DNA of 64,000 nt from Sphingomonas_Q fennica_A (GTDB lineage: Bacteria; Pseudomonadota; Alphaproteobacteria; Sphingomonadales; Sphingomonadaceae), in NCBI GenBank assembly GCA_036946415.1, contig JAQIJD010000003.1, forward strand, positions 62,001 to 126,000, read 5' to 3'. Of the stretch, positions 24,744 to 34,075 are shown in pieces; the stretch's first letter is position 1; each line of letters starts with the position of its first letter. The position numbers and the translations under genes are program-made. Under the pieces are notes generated by a model. It was given only the letters and a program-made list of their open reading frames with translations, was not told the origin of the DNA and ran no database searches.

Positions 24744-26156
24744 TCAGGCGGAATAATACATGTCGTATTCGACCGGGCTGGGCGTCATTTCCCAGCGATA
24801 GACGTCCGCCCACTTCAGCTCGATATAGGCGTCGATCTGGTCGTCGGTGAACACGCCGCCCTTGGTGAGGAAGGTGCGGTCCGCCTCCAGGCTCTCCAGC
24901 GCCTCGCGCAGCGATGCGCAGACCGTCGGGATCTCCTTCAGCTCCTCCGGCGGCAGGTCGTAGAGGTTCTTGTCCATCGCCTCGCCGGGGTGGATCTTGT
25001 TCTCGATCCCGTCCAGGCCCGCCATCAGCAGCGCCGCATAGCAGAGGTAGGGATTGGCCATCGCATCGGGGAAGCGCAGCTCGACGCGCTTCGCCTTGGC
25101 ACCCGAACCGTAGGGAATGCGGCACGAGGCCGAACGGTTGCGCGCCGAATAGGCCAGCAGCACCGGCGCCTCATAGCCCGGCACCAGCCGCTTGTAGCTG
25201 TTGGTGGTCGGGTTGGTGAAGGCGTTCAGCGCCTTGGCATGCTTGATGACGCCGCCGATGAAATACAGGCACATGTCGCTGAGGCCGGCATAGCCGTTGC
25301 CCGCGAACAGCGGGTTGCTGCCGTTCCAGATCGAGAAGTGCGTGTGCATCCCCGAGCCGTTGTCTTCCTTGATCGGCTTCGGCATGAACGTCGCCGTCTT
25401 GCCATAGGCATGCGCCACCTGATGCACGACATACTTATAGATCTGCATCCGGTCGGCGGTGGTGACGAGCGTGCCGAACGTCAAGCCCAGTTCGTGCTGT
25501 GCGGCCGCCACCTCGTGGTGGTGCTTGTCGCACGGCAGGCCCATCTCGAGCATGGTCGTCACCATCTCGCCGCGGATGTCGACGGCGCTGTCGACGGGGG
25601 CGACGGGGAAGTAGCCGCCCTTGGCGCGCGGCCGGTGGGCCATGTTGCCGCCTTCATATTCGCGGCCCGAATTGCCCGGCAGCTCGATATCGTCGATCTT
25701 GTAATAGCTCGTCGAATAGCTGTTCTCGAAGCGGACGTCGTCGAACATGAAGAATTCGGCCTCGGGGCCGACGTAGACGGTATCGCCGATGCCCGTCGTC
25801 TTCAGATAGGCCTCGGCGCGCTTGGCGCAGGAGCGGGGATCGCGCGCATACAGCTCGCCGGTCGAAGGCTCGACGATGTCGCAGACCAGGATCAGCATCG
25901 GCGTCGCCGAGAAGGGATCGATCCACACCGCGTCCAGATCCGGCTTCAGGACCATGTCGCTCTCGTTGATCGCCTTCCAGCCCTCGATCGAGGAGCCGTC
26001 GAACATCAGGCCGTCGGTCAGCTCGTCCTCGCCGATCACCGAGGAGACCATGGTCAGGTGCTGCCACTTGCCCTTGGGATCGGTGAAGCGGAGATCGACC
26101 CATTCGATCTCCTTGTCCTTGATCATCTTCAGTACGTCGGAAGCCTTGTTGGCCAT
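24744..26156 (-). CDS. glnA: glutamine synthetase type I GlnA
   Basis: ATP-dependent ligation of ammonia to glutamate, a dodecameric cytosolic enzyme. The 470-residue length is standard for type I. Motifs: DLRFTDPKGKWQHLTM, MFDGSSIEGWKAINESDM, the ATP region KEDNGSGMHTHFSIW, PTTNSYKRLVPGYEAP, and the adenylylation loop DKNLYDLPPEE, whose Tyr corresponds to Tyr397 of E. coli, so activity should be controlled by GlnE. The ATG at 26156 opens MANKASDVLKMIKDKEIEW; codons further upstream belong to the intergenic region. It lies 46 bases after glnB, forming the usual alphaproteobacterial glnBA operon. Confidence 0.98.
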   Translation of the reverse strand: MANKASDVLKMIKDKEIEWVDLRFTDPKGKWQHLTMVSSVIGEDELTDGLMFDGSSIEGWKAINESDMVLKPDLDAVWIDPFSATPMLILVCDIVEPSTGELYARDPRSCAKRAEAYLKTTGIGDTVYVGPEAEFFMFDDVRFENSYSTSYYKIDDIELPGNSGREYEGGNMAHRPRAKGGYFPVAPVDSAVDIRGEMVTTMLEMGLPCDKHHHEVAAAQHELGLTFGTLVTTADRMQIYKYVVHQVAHAYGKTATFMPKPIKEDNGSGMHTHFSIWNGSNPLFAGNGYAGLSDMCLYFIGGVIKHAKALNAFTNPTTNSYKRLVPGYEAPVLLAYSARNRSASCRIPYGSGAKAKRVELRFPDAMANPYLCYAALLMAGLDGIENKIHPGEAMDKNLYDLPPEELKEIPTVCASLREALESLEADRTFLTKGGVFTDDQIDAYIELKWADVYRWEMTPSPVEYDMYYSA

Positions 26157-26202
26157 TGCTCGCCCTTCCCCAGAAAAGATGTTGTGCCGGCGCCCCGCGC
26201 CG

Positions 26203-26541
26203 TCAGATCGCGTCGCTGTCCCGTTCGCCGGTGCGGATGCGGACGGCACCTTCCACCGGCAGGACGAAGATCTTGCCGTCGCCGATGCGGCCGGTCTGCG
26301 CGGCGTTCATGATCGCTTCCACCGCGCGATCGGCCAGCGCATCGTCCACCACCACCTCCAGCTTCACCTTGGGCAGGAAGTCGACGATATATTCGGCGCC
26401 GCGATAGAGTTCGGTATGGCCCTTCTGCCGGCCGAAGCCCTTGGCCTCGATCACGGTGATGCCGGATACGCCCACCTCGTGCAGCGCCTCCTTCACCTCG
26501 TCCAGCTTGAAGGGTTTGATGATCGCTTCGATCTTCTTCAT
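26203..26541 (-). CDS. glnB: nitrogen regulatory protein P-II GlnB
   Basis: Trimeric 112-residue signal protein that senses 2-oxoglutarate, ATP/ADP and glutamine (through uridylylation) and controls GlnE and NtrB. Seen are MKKIEAIIKPFKLDEVKEAL, the T-loop GFGRQKGHTELYRGAEYIVDFLPK with uridylylation Tyr51, the B-loop TGRIGDGKIFVLPV and C-terminal RIRTGERDSDAI. Located directly upstream of glnA. Confidence 0.98.
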   Translation of the reverse strand: MKKIEAIIKPFKLDEVKEALHEVGVSGITVIEAKGFGRQKGHTELYRGAEYIVDFLPKVKLEVVVDDALADRAVEAIMNAAQTGRIGDGKIFVLPVEGAVRIRTGERDSDAI

Positions 26542-26672
26542 CTATCCGCTACTCCCCGCGCGACCCCACCAATAAGCGGCCTCGCCGCATCCGCGCAAGG
26601 ATCGCTCCCGAAAGGACATGGGGATTGTCGCAAAATGACGCGCCAACGGGCAGAAACGACGCTAACTGCCTC

Positions 26673-27377
26673 ATGATCGGGCAGGGACGGGCGGATTGGC
26701 TGGCACCCGCCTCGCTGAAGGATGCAACGCAGGTGCAGCATCGAATCGCCGCCCTCTGCGAGACCGCCGACCGCATCGGCGGAGTCGCGACGATCGCCGG
26801 CGCCGACGTGTCGATGAAGTGGCGCGACCAGAAGGGTCCGGTCCACGCCGCCATCGCCCCCTTCGGCTGGCCCGATGCCGCGCTGCGGCCGGCGGCGGTC
26901 GCAACCGTGCTGCCGCGCTTTCCCTACGTGCCCGGCTATCTCGGCTTTCGCGAGGCGCCGGCGCTGGTCGCGGCCTGGGCGCGGATCGAAGGGCCGCGCC
27001 CCGATCTGCTGGTGGTGGACGGGCAGGGGCGGGCGCACCCCCGCCGCTGCGGCGTCGCCACCCATATCGGCGTGCTGCTCGACGTGGCTACGATCGGCAT
27101 CGCCAAGAGCCTGCTGTGCGGCACCGTCGAGGGGGAGGTCGGCCCGGAGCCCGGCGATCGCGCGCCGGTGGTCGATCGCGGCGAGGTGGTGGCGCTGGCG
27201 CTGCGCACCTCGGCGCGGGGGCAGCCGGTGTTCGTCAGCACCGGCCATCGCGTCTCGCTGGAGACGGCGGCCGAGTGGGTGATGGCGCTCTCGGGCGGTC
27301 GCCGCCACGCCTTGCCGATCCGCCTCGCCCACGATGCCGCCAATGCGGCGCGGCGGGCGGCGGAGGTTCAGGCGTAG
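26673..27377 (+). CDS. nfi: endonuclease V (deoxyinosine 3' endonuclease)
   Basis: Endonuclease V nicks DNA near deoxyinosine formed by adenine deamination. Core motifs are AGADVSMKW with the catalytic Asp, FPYVPGYLGFREAPALVAAW with the lesion-wedge PYVPG, and LVVDGQGRAHPRRCGVATHIGVLLDVATIGIAKSLLCG. The ATG at 26673 gives 234 residues, near the 223 of E. coli Nfi. A TTG at 26625 with an AAAGGA ribosome site would add 16 residues. Its 3' end overlaps map by 10 bases, tail to tail. It is divergent from glnB. Confidence 0.92.
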   Translation: MIGQGRADWLAPASLKDATQVQHRIAALCETADRIGGVATIAGADVSMKWRDQKGPVHAAIAPFGWPDAALRPAAVATVLPRFPYVPGYLGFREAPALVAAWARIEGPRPDLLVVDGQGRAHPRRCGVATHIGVLLDVATIGIAKSLLCGTVEGEVGPEPGDRAPVVDRGEVVALALRTSARGQPVFVSTGHRVSLETAAEWVMALSGGRRHALPIRLAHDAANAARRAAEVQA

Positions 27378-28195
27378 GGCGGGGCGGTGTAACCGGCGGG
27401 GCTGAGGGTGAAGATCTCGCAGCCCGTCTCGGTTATGCCGATCGAATGTTCGAACTGGGCGGAGAGCGAACGGTCCCGCGTCACCGCCGTCCAGCCGTCG
27501 TCCAGCACCTTCACGTCGGCGCGGCCGATATTGATCATCGGTTCGATCGTGAAGAACATGCCCGGCCGCAGCTCCGGCCCCGTGCCCGGCTTGCCGGCAT
27601 GGACCACCTCGGGCGCGTCATGGAACAGGCGGCCGACGCCATGGCCGCAGAAATCGCGCACGATGCCGTAGCGGTGCTTCTCCGCCAGCGTCTGGATGGC
27701 GTGGCTGATGTCCCCCAGACGGTTGCCGGGGCGCGCCTGCTCGATGCCGCGCATCAGGCATTCGTAGGTGACTTCGACAAGCCGCCGCGCCTTCACGCTC
27801 ACGTCGCCGACCAGATACATGCGGCTGCTGTCGCCATGCCAGCCGTCGAGCAGCGGCGTCACGTCGACGTTGATGATATCGCCGTCCTTCAGCGTCCGTT
27901 CGGACGGGATGCCGTGGCAGACGACGTGATTGATGCTGATGCAGCTGCTGTGCGTATAGCCGCGGTAGCCGAGCGTGGCGGGCACCGCGCCGGCGCCGAG
28001 CATGTGATCGCGGATGATCCGGTCGAGCGTGTCGGTCCGCACGCCGGGCACGACGTGGGGGGCGAGCGCGTCGAGGATCCCCGCGGCCAGCCGCCCGGCC
28101 TTGCGCATCCCGGCGAAGCCGTCCTCGCCATGCAGCTTGATCGCGCCGTTGCGGACGACGGTCTCGTCGCCGGTGATCGTCTGATAGTCGGTCAT
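27368..28195 (-). CDS. map: methionine aminopeptidase type I Map
   Basis: Removes the N-terminal Met from nascent proteins using a dinuclear metal centre. The 275-residue protein shows GMRKAGRLAAGILDAL, TLGYRGYTHSSCISINHVVCHGIPSE, the metal ligands in DIINVDVTPLLDGWHGDSSRMY, the His in CGHGVGRLFHDAPEVVH, FTIEPMINIG, and the final Glu in SAQFEHSIGIT. The ATG opening MTDYQTITGDE was preferred; in-frame upstream codons have no family similarity. It overlaps nfi by 10 bases at its 3' end and is divergent from the molybdopterin-binding protein. Confidence 0.96.
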   Translation of the reverse strand: MTDYQTITGDETVVRNGAIKLHGEDGFAGMRKAGRLAAGILDALAPHVVPGVRTDTLDRIIRDHMLGAGAVPATLGYRGYTHSSCISINHVVCHGIPSERTLKDGDIINVDVTPLLDGWHGDSSRMYLVGDVSVKARRLVEVTYECLMRGIEQARPGNRLGDISHAIQTLAEKHRYGIVRDFCGHGVGRLFHDAPEVVHAGKPGTGPELRPGMFFTIEPMINIGRADVKVLDDGWTAVTRDRSLSAQFEHSIGITETGCEIFTLSPAGYTAPPYA

Positions 28196-28260
28196 CGCCC
28201 CCATATAGCGGCGAAGGCGCGGCTTTGCGAGCCGGCCGCGCACAGGCTATGCCGCCGGGC

Positions 28261-29025
28261 ATGACCGATCCCGCCCGCATCTGGACCGCCGCCCTCCTCG
28301 TCATCGGCGACGAGATCTTGTCCGGCCGCACGCAGGACCGGAACATCGCCCAGCTCGCCAAATGGCTCAACATCCAGGGGATAAGGCTGGCCGAAGTGCG
28401 GGTGATGGCGGACGACATGGCCGCGATCGGCGCGGCGGTCACCGCCTTGTCCGGGGCGAACGACTATCTGTTCACCACCGGCGGCATCGGCCCGACGCAC
28501 GACGACATCACCGTGGACGCCATCGCCGCAGCGCTCGGCCGTCCCGTCGTCCTCCACCCCCGCGCCGTCGCGATCCTCGAGGAGCATTACAAGGCGCGCG
28601 ACCTGCCGCTGACCGACGCCCGCCTGCGCATGGCGCGCGTGCCGGAGGGATCGGAGCTGATCGAGAACCCGATGTCCGGCGCGCCCGGCATCCGCTGCGG
28701 CAACATCCTGATCCTGGCCGGCGTCCCCCACATCGCGGCGATGATGCTGGAAGGGCTGGCCGGCACGCTGGAAGGCGGCCGCCCGATCCTTTCCGCCACG
28801 ATCGGCTGCTGGGTGGCGGAAAGTGACGTGGCGGATCTGCTGCGCTTGACCGAGAAGGCGCACGACGGCTGCCAGATCGGCAGCTACCCCTTCTTCCGCG
28901 AGGGGCGGACCGGCGCCAATTTCGTCGTGCGATCGACCGAGCAGGGGGCGCTCGCGGCGTGCGTCGCCGATCTGGTGCAGGCGCTGGCGGCGGCGGGCTA
29001 TGCCCCGGTCGCGGACGGCATCTGA
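28261..29025 (+). CDS. molybdopterin-binding domain protein (CinA N-terminal/MoaB-like)
   Basis: The 254-residue protein has the MoCF_biosynth fold: AALLVIGDEILSGRTQDRN at the N-terminus and LFTTGGIGPTHDDITVDAIA with the 'TGG.GPT.DD.T' pterin-binding signature. It matches the stand-alone 'competence/damage-inducible protein A' N-terminal domain family and lacks the C-terminal nicotinamide-nucleotide amidase domain of full-length CinA. The role may be molybdopterin binding or nucleotide pyrophosphatase; neither can be decided here. The ATG at 28261 is used; an ATG 12 bases earlier is in frame. Confidence 0.87.
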   Translation: MTDPARIWTAALLVIGDEILSGRTQDRNIAQLAKWLNIQGIRLAEVRVMADDMAAIGAAVTALSGANDYLFTTGGIGPTHDDITVDAIAAALGRPVVLHPRAVAILEEHYKARDLPLTDARLRMARVPEGSELIENPMSGAPGIRCGNILILAGVPHIAAMMLEGLAGTLEGGRPILSATIGCWVAESDVADLLRLTEKAHDGCQIGSYPFFREGRTGANFVVRSTEQGALAACVADLVQALAAAGYAPVADGI

Positions 29026-29035
29026 CGCAGGCGCG

Positions 29036-29743
29036 TCAGAACTCCCGGATCACCCGCAGACCTCCCACCGGCCGGGCGCGCGCGCCGCGCTGATTGTCCA
29101 CGCCGGCGCCTGCCTGCACCTTCCAGTGATCGGTCAGCGCGCGATGGATCTGCGGCATCAGCAGCAGGCCGCCGTCCGGCCCGGTCTTCCAGTTGATCTC
29201 GAGCCCCAGCACCGTCCGGTTTGACAGGTCGTAGAAGGTCGAATGGTTGACGAGCAGGCCGGCGAACTCCTCCGACTGGCCGAGCCGCACGTCGCCCACG
29301 CCCACCATCGTCATCGTCGACCAGCGCGGGCTGTGGCGGCGGCCGATCAGGTAGAGGAGCGCGTTGGAGACGCTGCCGTCATGCCGGTCGTACAGCCCCA
29401 GATATTGAAAGCCGTGGACGATCCGGCCGCCGTCGAGCGTGCCGAACGTGCCCTGCACCCCCACCTTCAGCTCCGCCAGATAGCGATTCTCGAACGGCAG
29501 CTCGAACTCGATCGCCAGATTGTCGGCGACGGCATATTCGATCTCGGGCGCCCATTCGAGGACGCGTTCCTGCCCGGACAGCGGCGTGGTGGCGAGCACG
29601 TTGGTCTCCAGTTCGCCCTGTCGCGCGCCGAGGCCGCGGACCATGTCGAACACCAGAGGCTCGGCGATCTGCGGCACGGCGGGCTGCGCGGCGGCAGGCG
29701 CGAGGGACAGCACGGCCAGAAGGGCGGGCACGAGAAGGCGCAT
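29036..29743 (-). CDS. exported beta-rich envelope protein, outer-membrane-like
   Basis: The 235-residue protein starts with a signal peptide (RLLVPALLAVLSLAPAAAQPA) and continues as alternating strands ending in a terminal phenylalanine (GGLRVIREF), a usual signature of outer-membrane beta-barrels recognised by BamA. Segments such as NLAIEFELPFENRYLAELKVG and TMVGVGDVRLGQSEEFAGLL resemble transporter-family barrels of unknown cargo. A role in the outer membrane is inferred from these features only. It converges on the CinA-like gene, 10 bases apart. Confidence 0.65.
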   Translation of the reverse strand: MRLLVPALLAVLSLAPAAAQPAVPQIAEPLVFDMVRGLGARQGELETNVLATTPLSGQERVLEWAPEIEYAVADNLAIEFELPFENRYLAELKVGVQGTFGTLDGGRIVHGFQYLGLYDRHDGSVSNALLYLIGRRHSPRWSTMTMVGVGDVRLGQSEEFAGLLVNHSTFYDLSNRTVLGLEINWKTGPDGGLLLMPQIHRALTDHWKVQAGAGVDNQRGARARPVGGLRVIREF

Positions 29744-29927
29744 GGGGGTCGGGTTCCGGAACGGCGGGCGGGCGAGCCAGCGCCCGTCCCCAATTCCGCC
29801 ACGGCTGGCAAGCGGCGCCCACCCGCCGGCAACGATCTGAAAAGAAAGCGCCAATATGGTCCCGCTTGGCCGATCGTCCGGCCGTATCGGCCCTAGTCTC
29901 GCAGGCGTGGCAAAGGGGGCGACGGCG

Positions 29928-30365
29928 ATGGACAGGACGTTCGAGGAGATTGAGGCTTTCGTCAGGGACAGGACCGGGGAACGGACGGAGCGCGCGGTGG
30001 AGGGGCCGGCGGTACTCGGCCAATATGTCGTCTGGCGAGTCTGGACGTTCGACGGGCAGCAATATCACGCCCATTATGTCGTCGCCGAGGAGGGCGTCGC
30101 CGCGCTCCTGCTGTTCCAGGATTTCCAGCCGTTCGCCAACTGGCTGATGCGCGCCTTCAACGTCCGCGACGCGCACGGCCGCCGGCTGGACTGGCTGCGC
30201 GCCGGCGTGGCGGCGACGATCACGCTGGTGCTGCTGGCGCTGGTCGTCTGGGCGGTGCTGACGCGGCAGGCCGCCAATCTCGACTTCAAATGGCTGGCGG
30301 CGGCCCTTGCCACCACCTCGCTCGGCTATCTGCTGGGCGGGTGGGTGCGCGTGCCCCGGCGATAG
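29928..30365 (+). CDS. uncharacterised protein with two C-terminal membrane spans
   Basis: The 145-residue product has a soluble N-terminal half (residues 1-85; MDRTFEEIEAFVRDRTGE, then VVWRVWTFDGQQYHAHYVVAEEG, and FQDFQPFANWLMRAF) and two hydrophobic helices (WLRAGVAATITLVLLALVVWAVL and WLAAALATTSLGYLLGGWV). An AAGGGGG ribosome site precedes the ATG. No family recognised. It ends 4 bases from the aroB stop on the other strand. Confidence 0.6.
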   Translation: MDRTFEEIEAFVRDRTGERTERAVEGPAVLGQYVVWRVWTFDGQQYHAHYVVAEEGVAALLLFQDFQPFANWLMRAFNVRDAHGRRLDWLRAGVAATITLVLLALVVWAVLTRQAANLDFKWLAAALATTSLGYLLGGWVRVPRR

Positions 30366-30369
30366 GCGG

Positions 30370-31470
30370 TCAGCCCTGCCGTTCGCCGTCGAGGAAGGCG
30401 GCGACCTCGGCCAGATCGACATCCTTGGCCAGATAGGTCCGGCCGATGCCGTGGGCGAGGAGGAAGGGCAGGCGGCCGCCCTCCATCTTCTTGTCGTGCG
30501 CCATATGCGCCACCAGCGCCGCGCCGTCGCCCGTCACCCCCGCTGCCGCCAGCGTCGCGGGCAGGCCGACCGCCTCGAGATGCCCCGTCACGCGCGCCGC
30601 ATCCTCCGCCGGGCAGAGGCCGCGCGCGGCCGAGAAGCGGAAGGCGAGCGCCATGCCGCACGCCACCGCCTCGCCATGGATCAGCCGGTCGGAGAAGCCG
30701 GTGTCCGCCTCCAGCGCATGGCCGAAGGTGTGGCCGAGGTTGAGGAGCGCGCGCGTGCCGCTCGTCTCGCGCTCGTCTGCCGCCACTACCCGTGCCTTGG
30801 CGGCGACCGAGGTGGCGATGGCGTGGGTGCGCGCCGCGGGATCGCCCGCCAGCAGGGCGGGGCCGTTCGCCTCGCACCAGCCGAAGAATTCGGGATCGTC
30901 GATCAGCCCGTATTTGACCACCTCGGCATAGCCGGCGCGCACCTCCCGCGCCGGCAGGCTGTCGAGCACGGTCGGGTCGATCAGCACCAGCCCCGGCTGG
31001 TGGAAGGCGCCGACGAGGTTCTTGCCCGCGGCCGTATTGATCGCGGTCTTGCCGCCGACCGAACTGTCGACCTGCGCCAGCAGCGTCGTCGGCACCTGCA
31101 CGAAGCGGCAGCCGCGCTTCAGGATCGCCGCCGCGAAGCCGACCAGATCGCCGATCACCCCGCCGCCCAGCGCCACGATATGGTCGCTGCGCTCGACCCC
31201 GAGATCGAGCAGCCGGTCGACGAGGGCGGACAGGCCCGCCCAGCTCTTGGCGCCTTCGCCCGGCGCCAGCACGATCGGCTCGGCCGCGACGATCCCCAGC
31301 CCGGCGACGAAGCGCGGCAGCACCGCTTCGGCGACATGTTCGTCCGTCACCACCACGATCCGACCGCGCCGGGCGAGGAAGCCGAGATGGTCCTCCGCGC
31401 GGTCGATCAGCCCGTCCTCGATCAGGATCGGATAGGTGCGGTCGCCGAGGCCGACGGTGAGGCGCGTCAT
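30370..31470 (-). CDS. aroB: 3-dehydroquinate synthase AroB
   Basis: Converts DAHP to 3-dehydroquinate in the shikimate pathway, using NAD+ and a divalent metal. The 366-residue protein has DHIVALGGGVIGDLVGFAAA, VPTTLLAQVDSSVGGKTAIN, GKNLVGAFHQP, the metal-binding RAGYAEVVKYGLI and LNLGHTFGHALE, and HGEAVACGMALA. Its ATG overlaps the aroK stop (ATGA), the common aroK-aroB arrangement. Confidence 0.97.
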   Translation of the reverse strand: MTRLTVGLGDRTYPILIEDGLIDRAEDHLGFLARRGRIVVVTDEHVAEAVLPRFVAGLGIVAAEPIVLAPGEGAKSWAGLSALVDRLLDLGVERSDHIVALGGGVIGDLVGFAAAILKRGCRFVQVPTTLLAQVDSSVGGKTAINTAAGKNLVGAFHQPGLVLIDPTVLDSLPAREVRAGYAEVVKYGLIDDPEFFGWCEANGPALLAGDPAARTHAIATSVAAKARVVAADERETSGTRALLNLGHTFGHALEADTGFSDRLIHGEAVACGMALAFRFSAARGLCPAEDAARVTGHLEAVGLPATLAAAGVTGDGAALVAHMAHDKKMEGGRLPFLLAHGIGRTYLAKDVDLAEVAAFLDGERQG

Positions 31471-32024
31471 CTGGGCAGTTTCCTGACGATCTGGTCCACC
31501 GTCGCCTCGTGCGGCAGCGGCTTGGAGTGGATGTGGATGGGGGCGAGCGCGTAGATCGGGTTGCGGACGGCGGCCAGTTCGCGCAGCACCTGCGCCGGAT
31601 CGCGATCGCGCAGCAGCGGCCGCGTCCCGTCGCGCCGGCCGACGCGATCGACCAGCACCTCGATGTCGGCGTTCAGCCATACGGCGGTGGCGCGTTCGAG
31701 GATCAGCGCGCGCGTCGCATCGTTGATGAAGGCGCCGCCGCCTGTCGCGATCACGCGCGGCCGCCCCTCGATCAGTCGGGCGACGACGCGGCGCTCGCCG
31801 TCGCGGAACTGCGCCTCGCCGTAGCGATCGAAGATCTCGGCGATGGTGCAGCCGGCGGCGCGCTCGATCTCGCTGTCGGCGTCGACGAACGGCATCCTGA
31901 GGCGCGCCGCCAGCCGCCGGCCGACCGTGGACTTGCCCGATCCCATCAGCCCGACGAGCACGATCGACCGCGGCGTGGCCGGGGGCGGCGCCGTGGCCGG
32001 TTCGGGGGAGGGGCTGTGCGACAT
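31467..32024 (-). CDS. aroK: shikimate kinase AroK
   Basis: Phosphorylates shikimate at the 3-position with ATP. The 185-residue protein carries the P-loop LVGLMGSGKSTVGRRLAARL, the substrate Asp in PFVDADSEIE, GEAQFRDGERRVVARL and the VIATGGGAFIN glycine motif, and the lid arginine in DGTRPLL. The N-terminal 30 residues are a Pro/Ser-rich extension before the P-loop; an in-frame ATG further upstream would lengthen it. Coupled to aroB by an ATGA overlap. Confidence 0.95.
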   Translation of the reverse strand: MSHSPSPEPATAPPPATPRSIVLVGLMGSGKSTVGRRLAARLRMPFVDADSEIERAAGCTIAEIFDRYGEAQFRDGERRVVARLIEGRPRVIATGGGAFINDATRALILERATAVWLNADIEVLVDRVGRRDGTRPLLRDRDPAQVLRELAAVRNPIYALAPIHIHSKPLPHEATVDQIVRKLPR

Positions 32025-32103
32025 GGCGGGCGGGGCTATACACAGGGCGGCCGGGTGCGGCAAAAGCCGCCGTCACCACCCGCCTTACCGGAGTTTCCCG
32101 CTT

Positions 32104-32256
32104 ATGCCGCGCGCCGCCCTCATCGCCCTCATCGTCATCGGGGTGATCCTCGCAGGGCTGATCGCGCTCGGCACCATGCGGCATGAGGAGCCGGTGACGC
32201 GGATCGAACAGCCCATGGCGCCGCAGCAGCCCGCCGCCGATGCCGCGGCGCGCTGA
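32104..32256 (+). CDS. 50-residue single-span membrane protein
   Basis: MPRAALIALIVIGVILAGLI and ALGTMRHEEPVTRIEQPM followed by a short Gln/Pro/Ala tail make a classic N-in single-span peptide. It ends 17 bases inside the start of the large exported protein downstream, so the two genes overlap in different frames and are probably co-translated. No family was recognised. Confidence 0.6.
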   Translation: MPRAALIALIVIGVILAGLIALGTMRHEEPVTRIEQPMAPQQPAADAAAR

Positions 32257-34075
32257 GCACACGGCGGCGCTGGCGATCGGGGCGGCGCTGCTCGCAGCGG
32301 GTGTCGCGGTCGCGCAGCAGGCGCCCGAATCGATCCTGCCGCCCGGCTTCGGCACCGCACCGCTGCCGCCGCCGGTCGCCACGCCGGCGCCACCCCCGGC
32401 CGGCACGCCTGCGGCACCGGCGCCCGCCCCCGGCGCGCCCGCCGCCACGCCGGCCCCGGCGCCGGCCGCACCCGCCGATCCGATCGGCCAGATCGTGGCG
32501 GGGCTGGGCGGCGAGGAGACGGTGACCGACCTGCCCGTCGCCGAACCCGCCGCGGCCCTGCCCGAATTGCCCGAGGGCGCGCGCCGCCCGCTGTCCCCGG
32601 CGGGTGCCATCGCCGGCTATGGGGAGGCCGCATGGGGCGAGGCGGACGGCCGCTATCTGTCGACGCTGATGACGCGCCTGTCCGCACCCGTCGCCTCGCG
32701 CTGGATGCAGATCGCGCTGCGCCGCGCGCTGCTGACCCGCGTCTCCACCCCGCGCGGCATCGCCGCGGGGGACTGGATCGCCACCCGTGCCGCGCTGCTG
32801 CTGAAGTTGGGCGAGGCGGATGCGGCGCGGATGCTGGTGCAGGCGGTGGACGTCGATCGCTTCACCCCGCGCCTGCGCCGCGTGGCGGTGGCGAGCGCGC
32901 TGGCGTCGGCCGATCCCGCCGCCCTCTGCCCGCTGCCCGATGGGGCGGAACAGGTCAGCGGCCAGCCGATGTGGCCGCTGGTCCGCGCGATGTGCGCCGC
33001 GCTTTCGGGCGAACCCGCCGATGCCGCGATCTTCGCCCGCGGCGATCAGTTGGGCCTCCGCCCGATCGACGAGCAGGTGGCCGAGAAGGTCGTCGGCGCC
33101 GGCCCCGCCAGCCGGCGCGCGATCGTGCTCGACTGGACCCTGGTCGATACGCTCACCGACTGGCGCTTCGGCCTGGCGACCGCGCTCGGCGCGCCGATCC
33201 CGATCGAGCTGCTGGCGAACGGCCCCGCCCGCTACCGCTCCTTCGCCGCGCGCGCGCCGATGCTGCCGCTCGATCGGCGGGTGGCGATGGCGGAGACGGC
33301 GGCGGCGCTGGGCGTCTTCTCCAGCGCCGATCTGGTCGATCTCTATGGCCAGATGCTGGAGGGGGCGGGCGATTACGATCGCGACAGCCCCGCCGGCCGC
33401 CTGCGCACGGCCTATGTGGGGGATGACGAGGACGACCGGCTGGGCGCGCTGCGCGCCATCTGGCAGGCGGCCGAGACGCCGCGCGCGCGGATCGCGGCGG
33501 AAGTGCTGACGGCGCGGGCGGCGGCGCGGATCGTGCCCGGCGGGGCGGCGGGGGACGAGGATGTCGCCCCGCTCGTCGCCGCGATGTTCGCGGCCGGACT
33601 GGACGGGCAGGCGGCGCGCTGGGCGCGGCTGGCGGCCGATGCCGGGGGAGACGGCGGGCAGCGGGCGTGGGCGATGCTCGCCGCCGGCGCACCGACCCCG
33701 GTGATGGCGGTGGACGAAGCGCGGCTCACCGCTTTCGCCGGGGCCGCCGGATCGAACGAGGCCGGCGCCCAGCGCACGCGCCTGCTGCTCGCCGCGCTCG
33801 CCGGTCTCGGCCGCCTGCCGCCCAACCTCGCCGGCCAGGCCGCGACGCTGGGGCTGGTCGATGCCGCCGATACGCCGTGGACGCGCGCGATCGACCGGGC
33901 GGCGGCGCGCAACGAGCCGGCGACGGTGCTGCTGCTCACCGCCACGGCGATGCAGGCGCGCGGCTGGCAGGGGGTGCCCGCCGCCAACCTCCGCCGGGCG
34001 CTGCTGGCGCTCCGCCGCGTCGGGCTGGACGGCGAGGCGCGGATGCTGGCGGCGGAGGCGATGGCCAGGGCATGA
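32240..34075 (+). CDS. large uncharacterised exported helical-repeat protein
   Basis: The 611-residue product has a signal peptide (ALAIGAALLAAGVAVAQQA), a Pro/Ala-rich linker of roughly 60 residues (VATPAPPPAGTPAAPAPAPG and similar), and then about 500 residues of Ala/Leu-rich amphipathic helices with a TPR-like look (WMQIALRRALLTRV; LLLKLGEADAARMLVQAVD; LGALRAIWQAAETPRARIAAE). No catalytic motif is visible. It would act in the periplasm or envelope, perhaps as a scaffold. It overlaps the 50-residue membrane protein upstream and the xerD start downstream (ATGA), so all three are coupled. Confidence 0.7.
   Translation: MPRRAEHTAALAIGAALLAAGVAVAQQAPESILPPGFGTAPLPPPVATPAPPPAGTPAAPAPAPGAPAATPAPAPAAPADPIGQIVAGLGGEETVTDLPVAEPAAALPELPEGARRPLSPAGAIAGYGEAAWGEADGRYLSTLMTRLSAPVASRWMQIALRRALLTRVSTPRGIAAGDWIATRAALLLKLGEADAARMLVQAVDVDRFTPRLRRVAVASALASADPAALCPLPDGAEQVSGQPMWPLVRAMCAALSGEPADAAIFARGDQLGLRPIDEQVAEKVVGAGPASRRAIVLDWTLVDTLTDWRFGLATALGAPIPIELLANGPARYRSFAARAPMLPLDRRVAMAETAAALGVFSSADLVDLYGQMLEGAGDYDRDSPAGRLRTAYVGDDEDDRLGALRAIWQAAETPRARIAAEVLTARAAARIVPGGAAGDEDVAPLVAAMFAAGLDGQAARWARLAADAGGDGGQRAWAMLAAGAPTPVMAVDEARLTAFAGAAGSNEAGAQRTRLLLAALAGLGRLPPNLAGQAATLGLVDAADTPWTRAIDRAAARNEPATVLLLTATAMQARGWQGVPAANLRRALLALRRVGLDGEARMLAAEAMARA

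Noticed and set aside
26628..26646. A possible sigma-54 promoter upstream of glnB (minus strand TTGGCGCGTCATTTTGC).
   Set aside because: The GG and GC elements are one base too far apart for the -24/-12 rule and the first block is not a full TGGCAC. It is a near miss only; mapping of the glnB start site would settle it.
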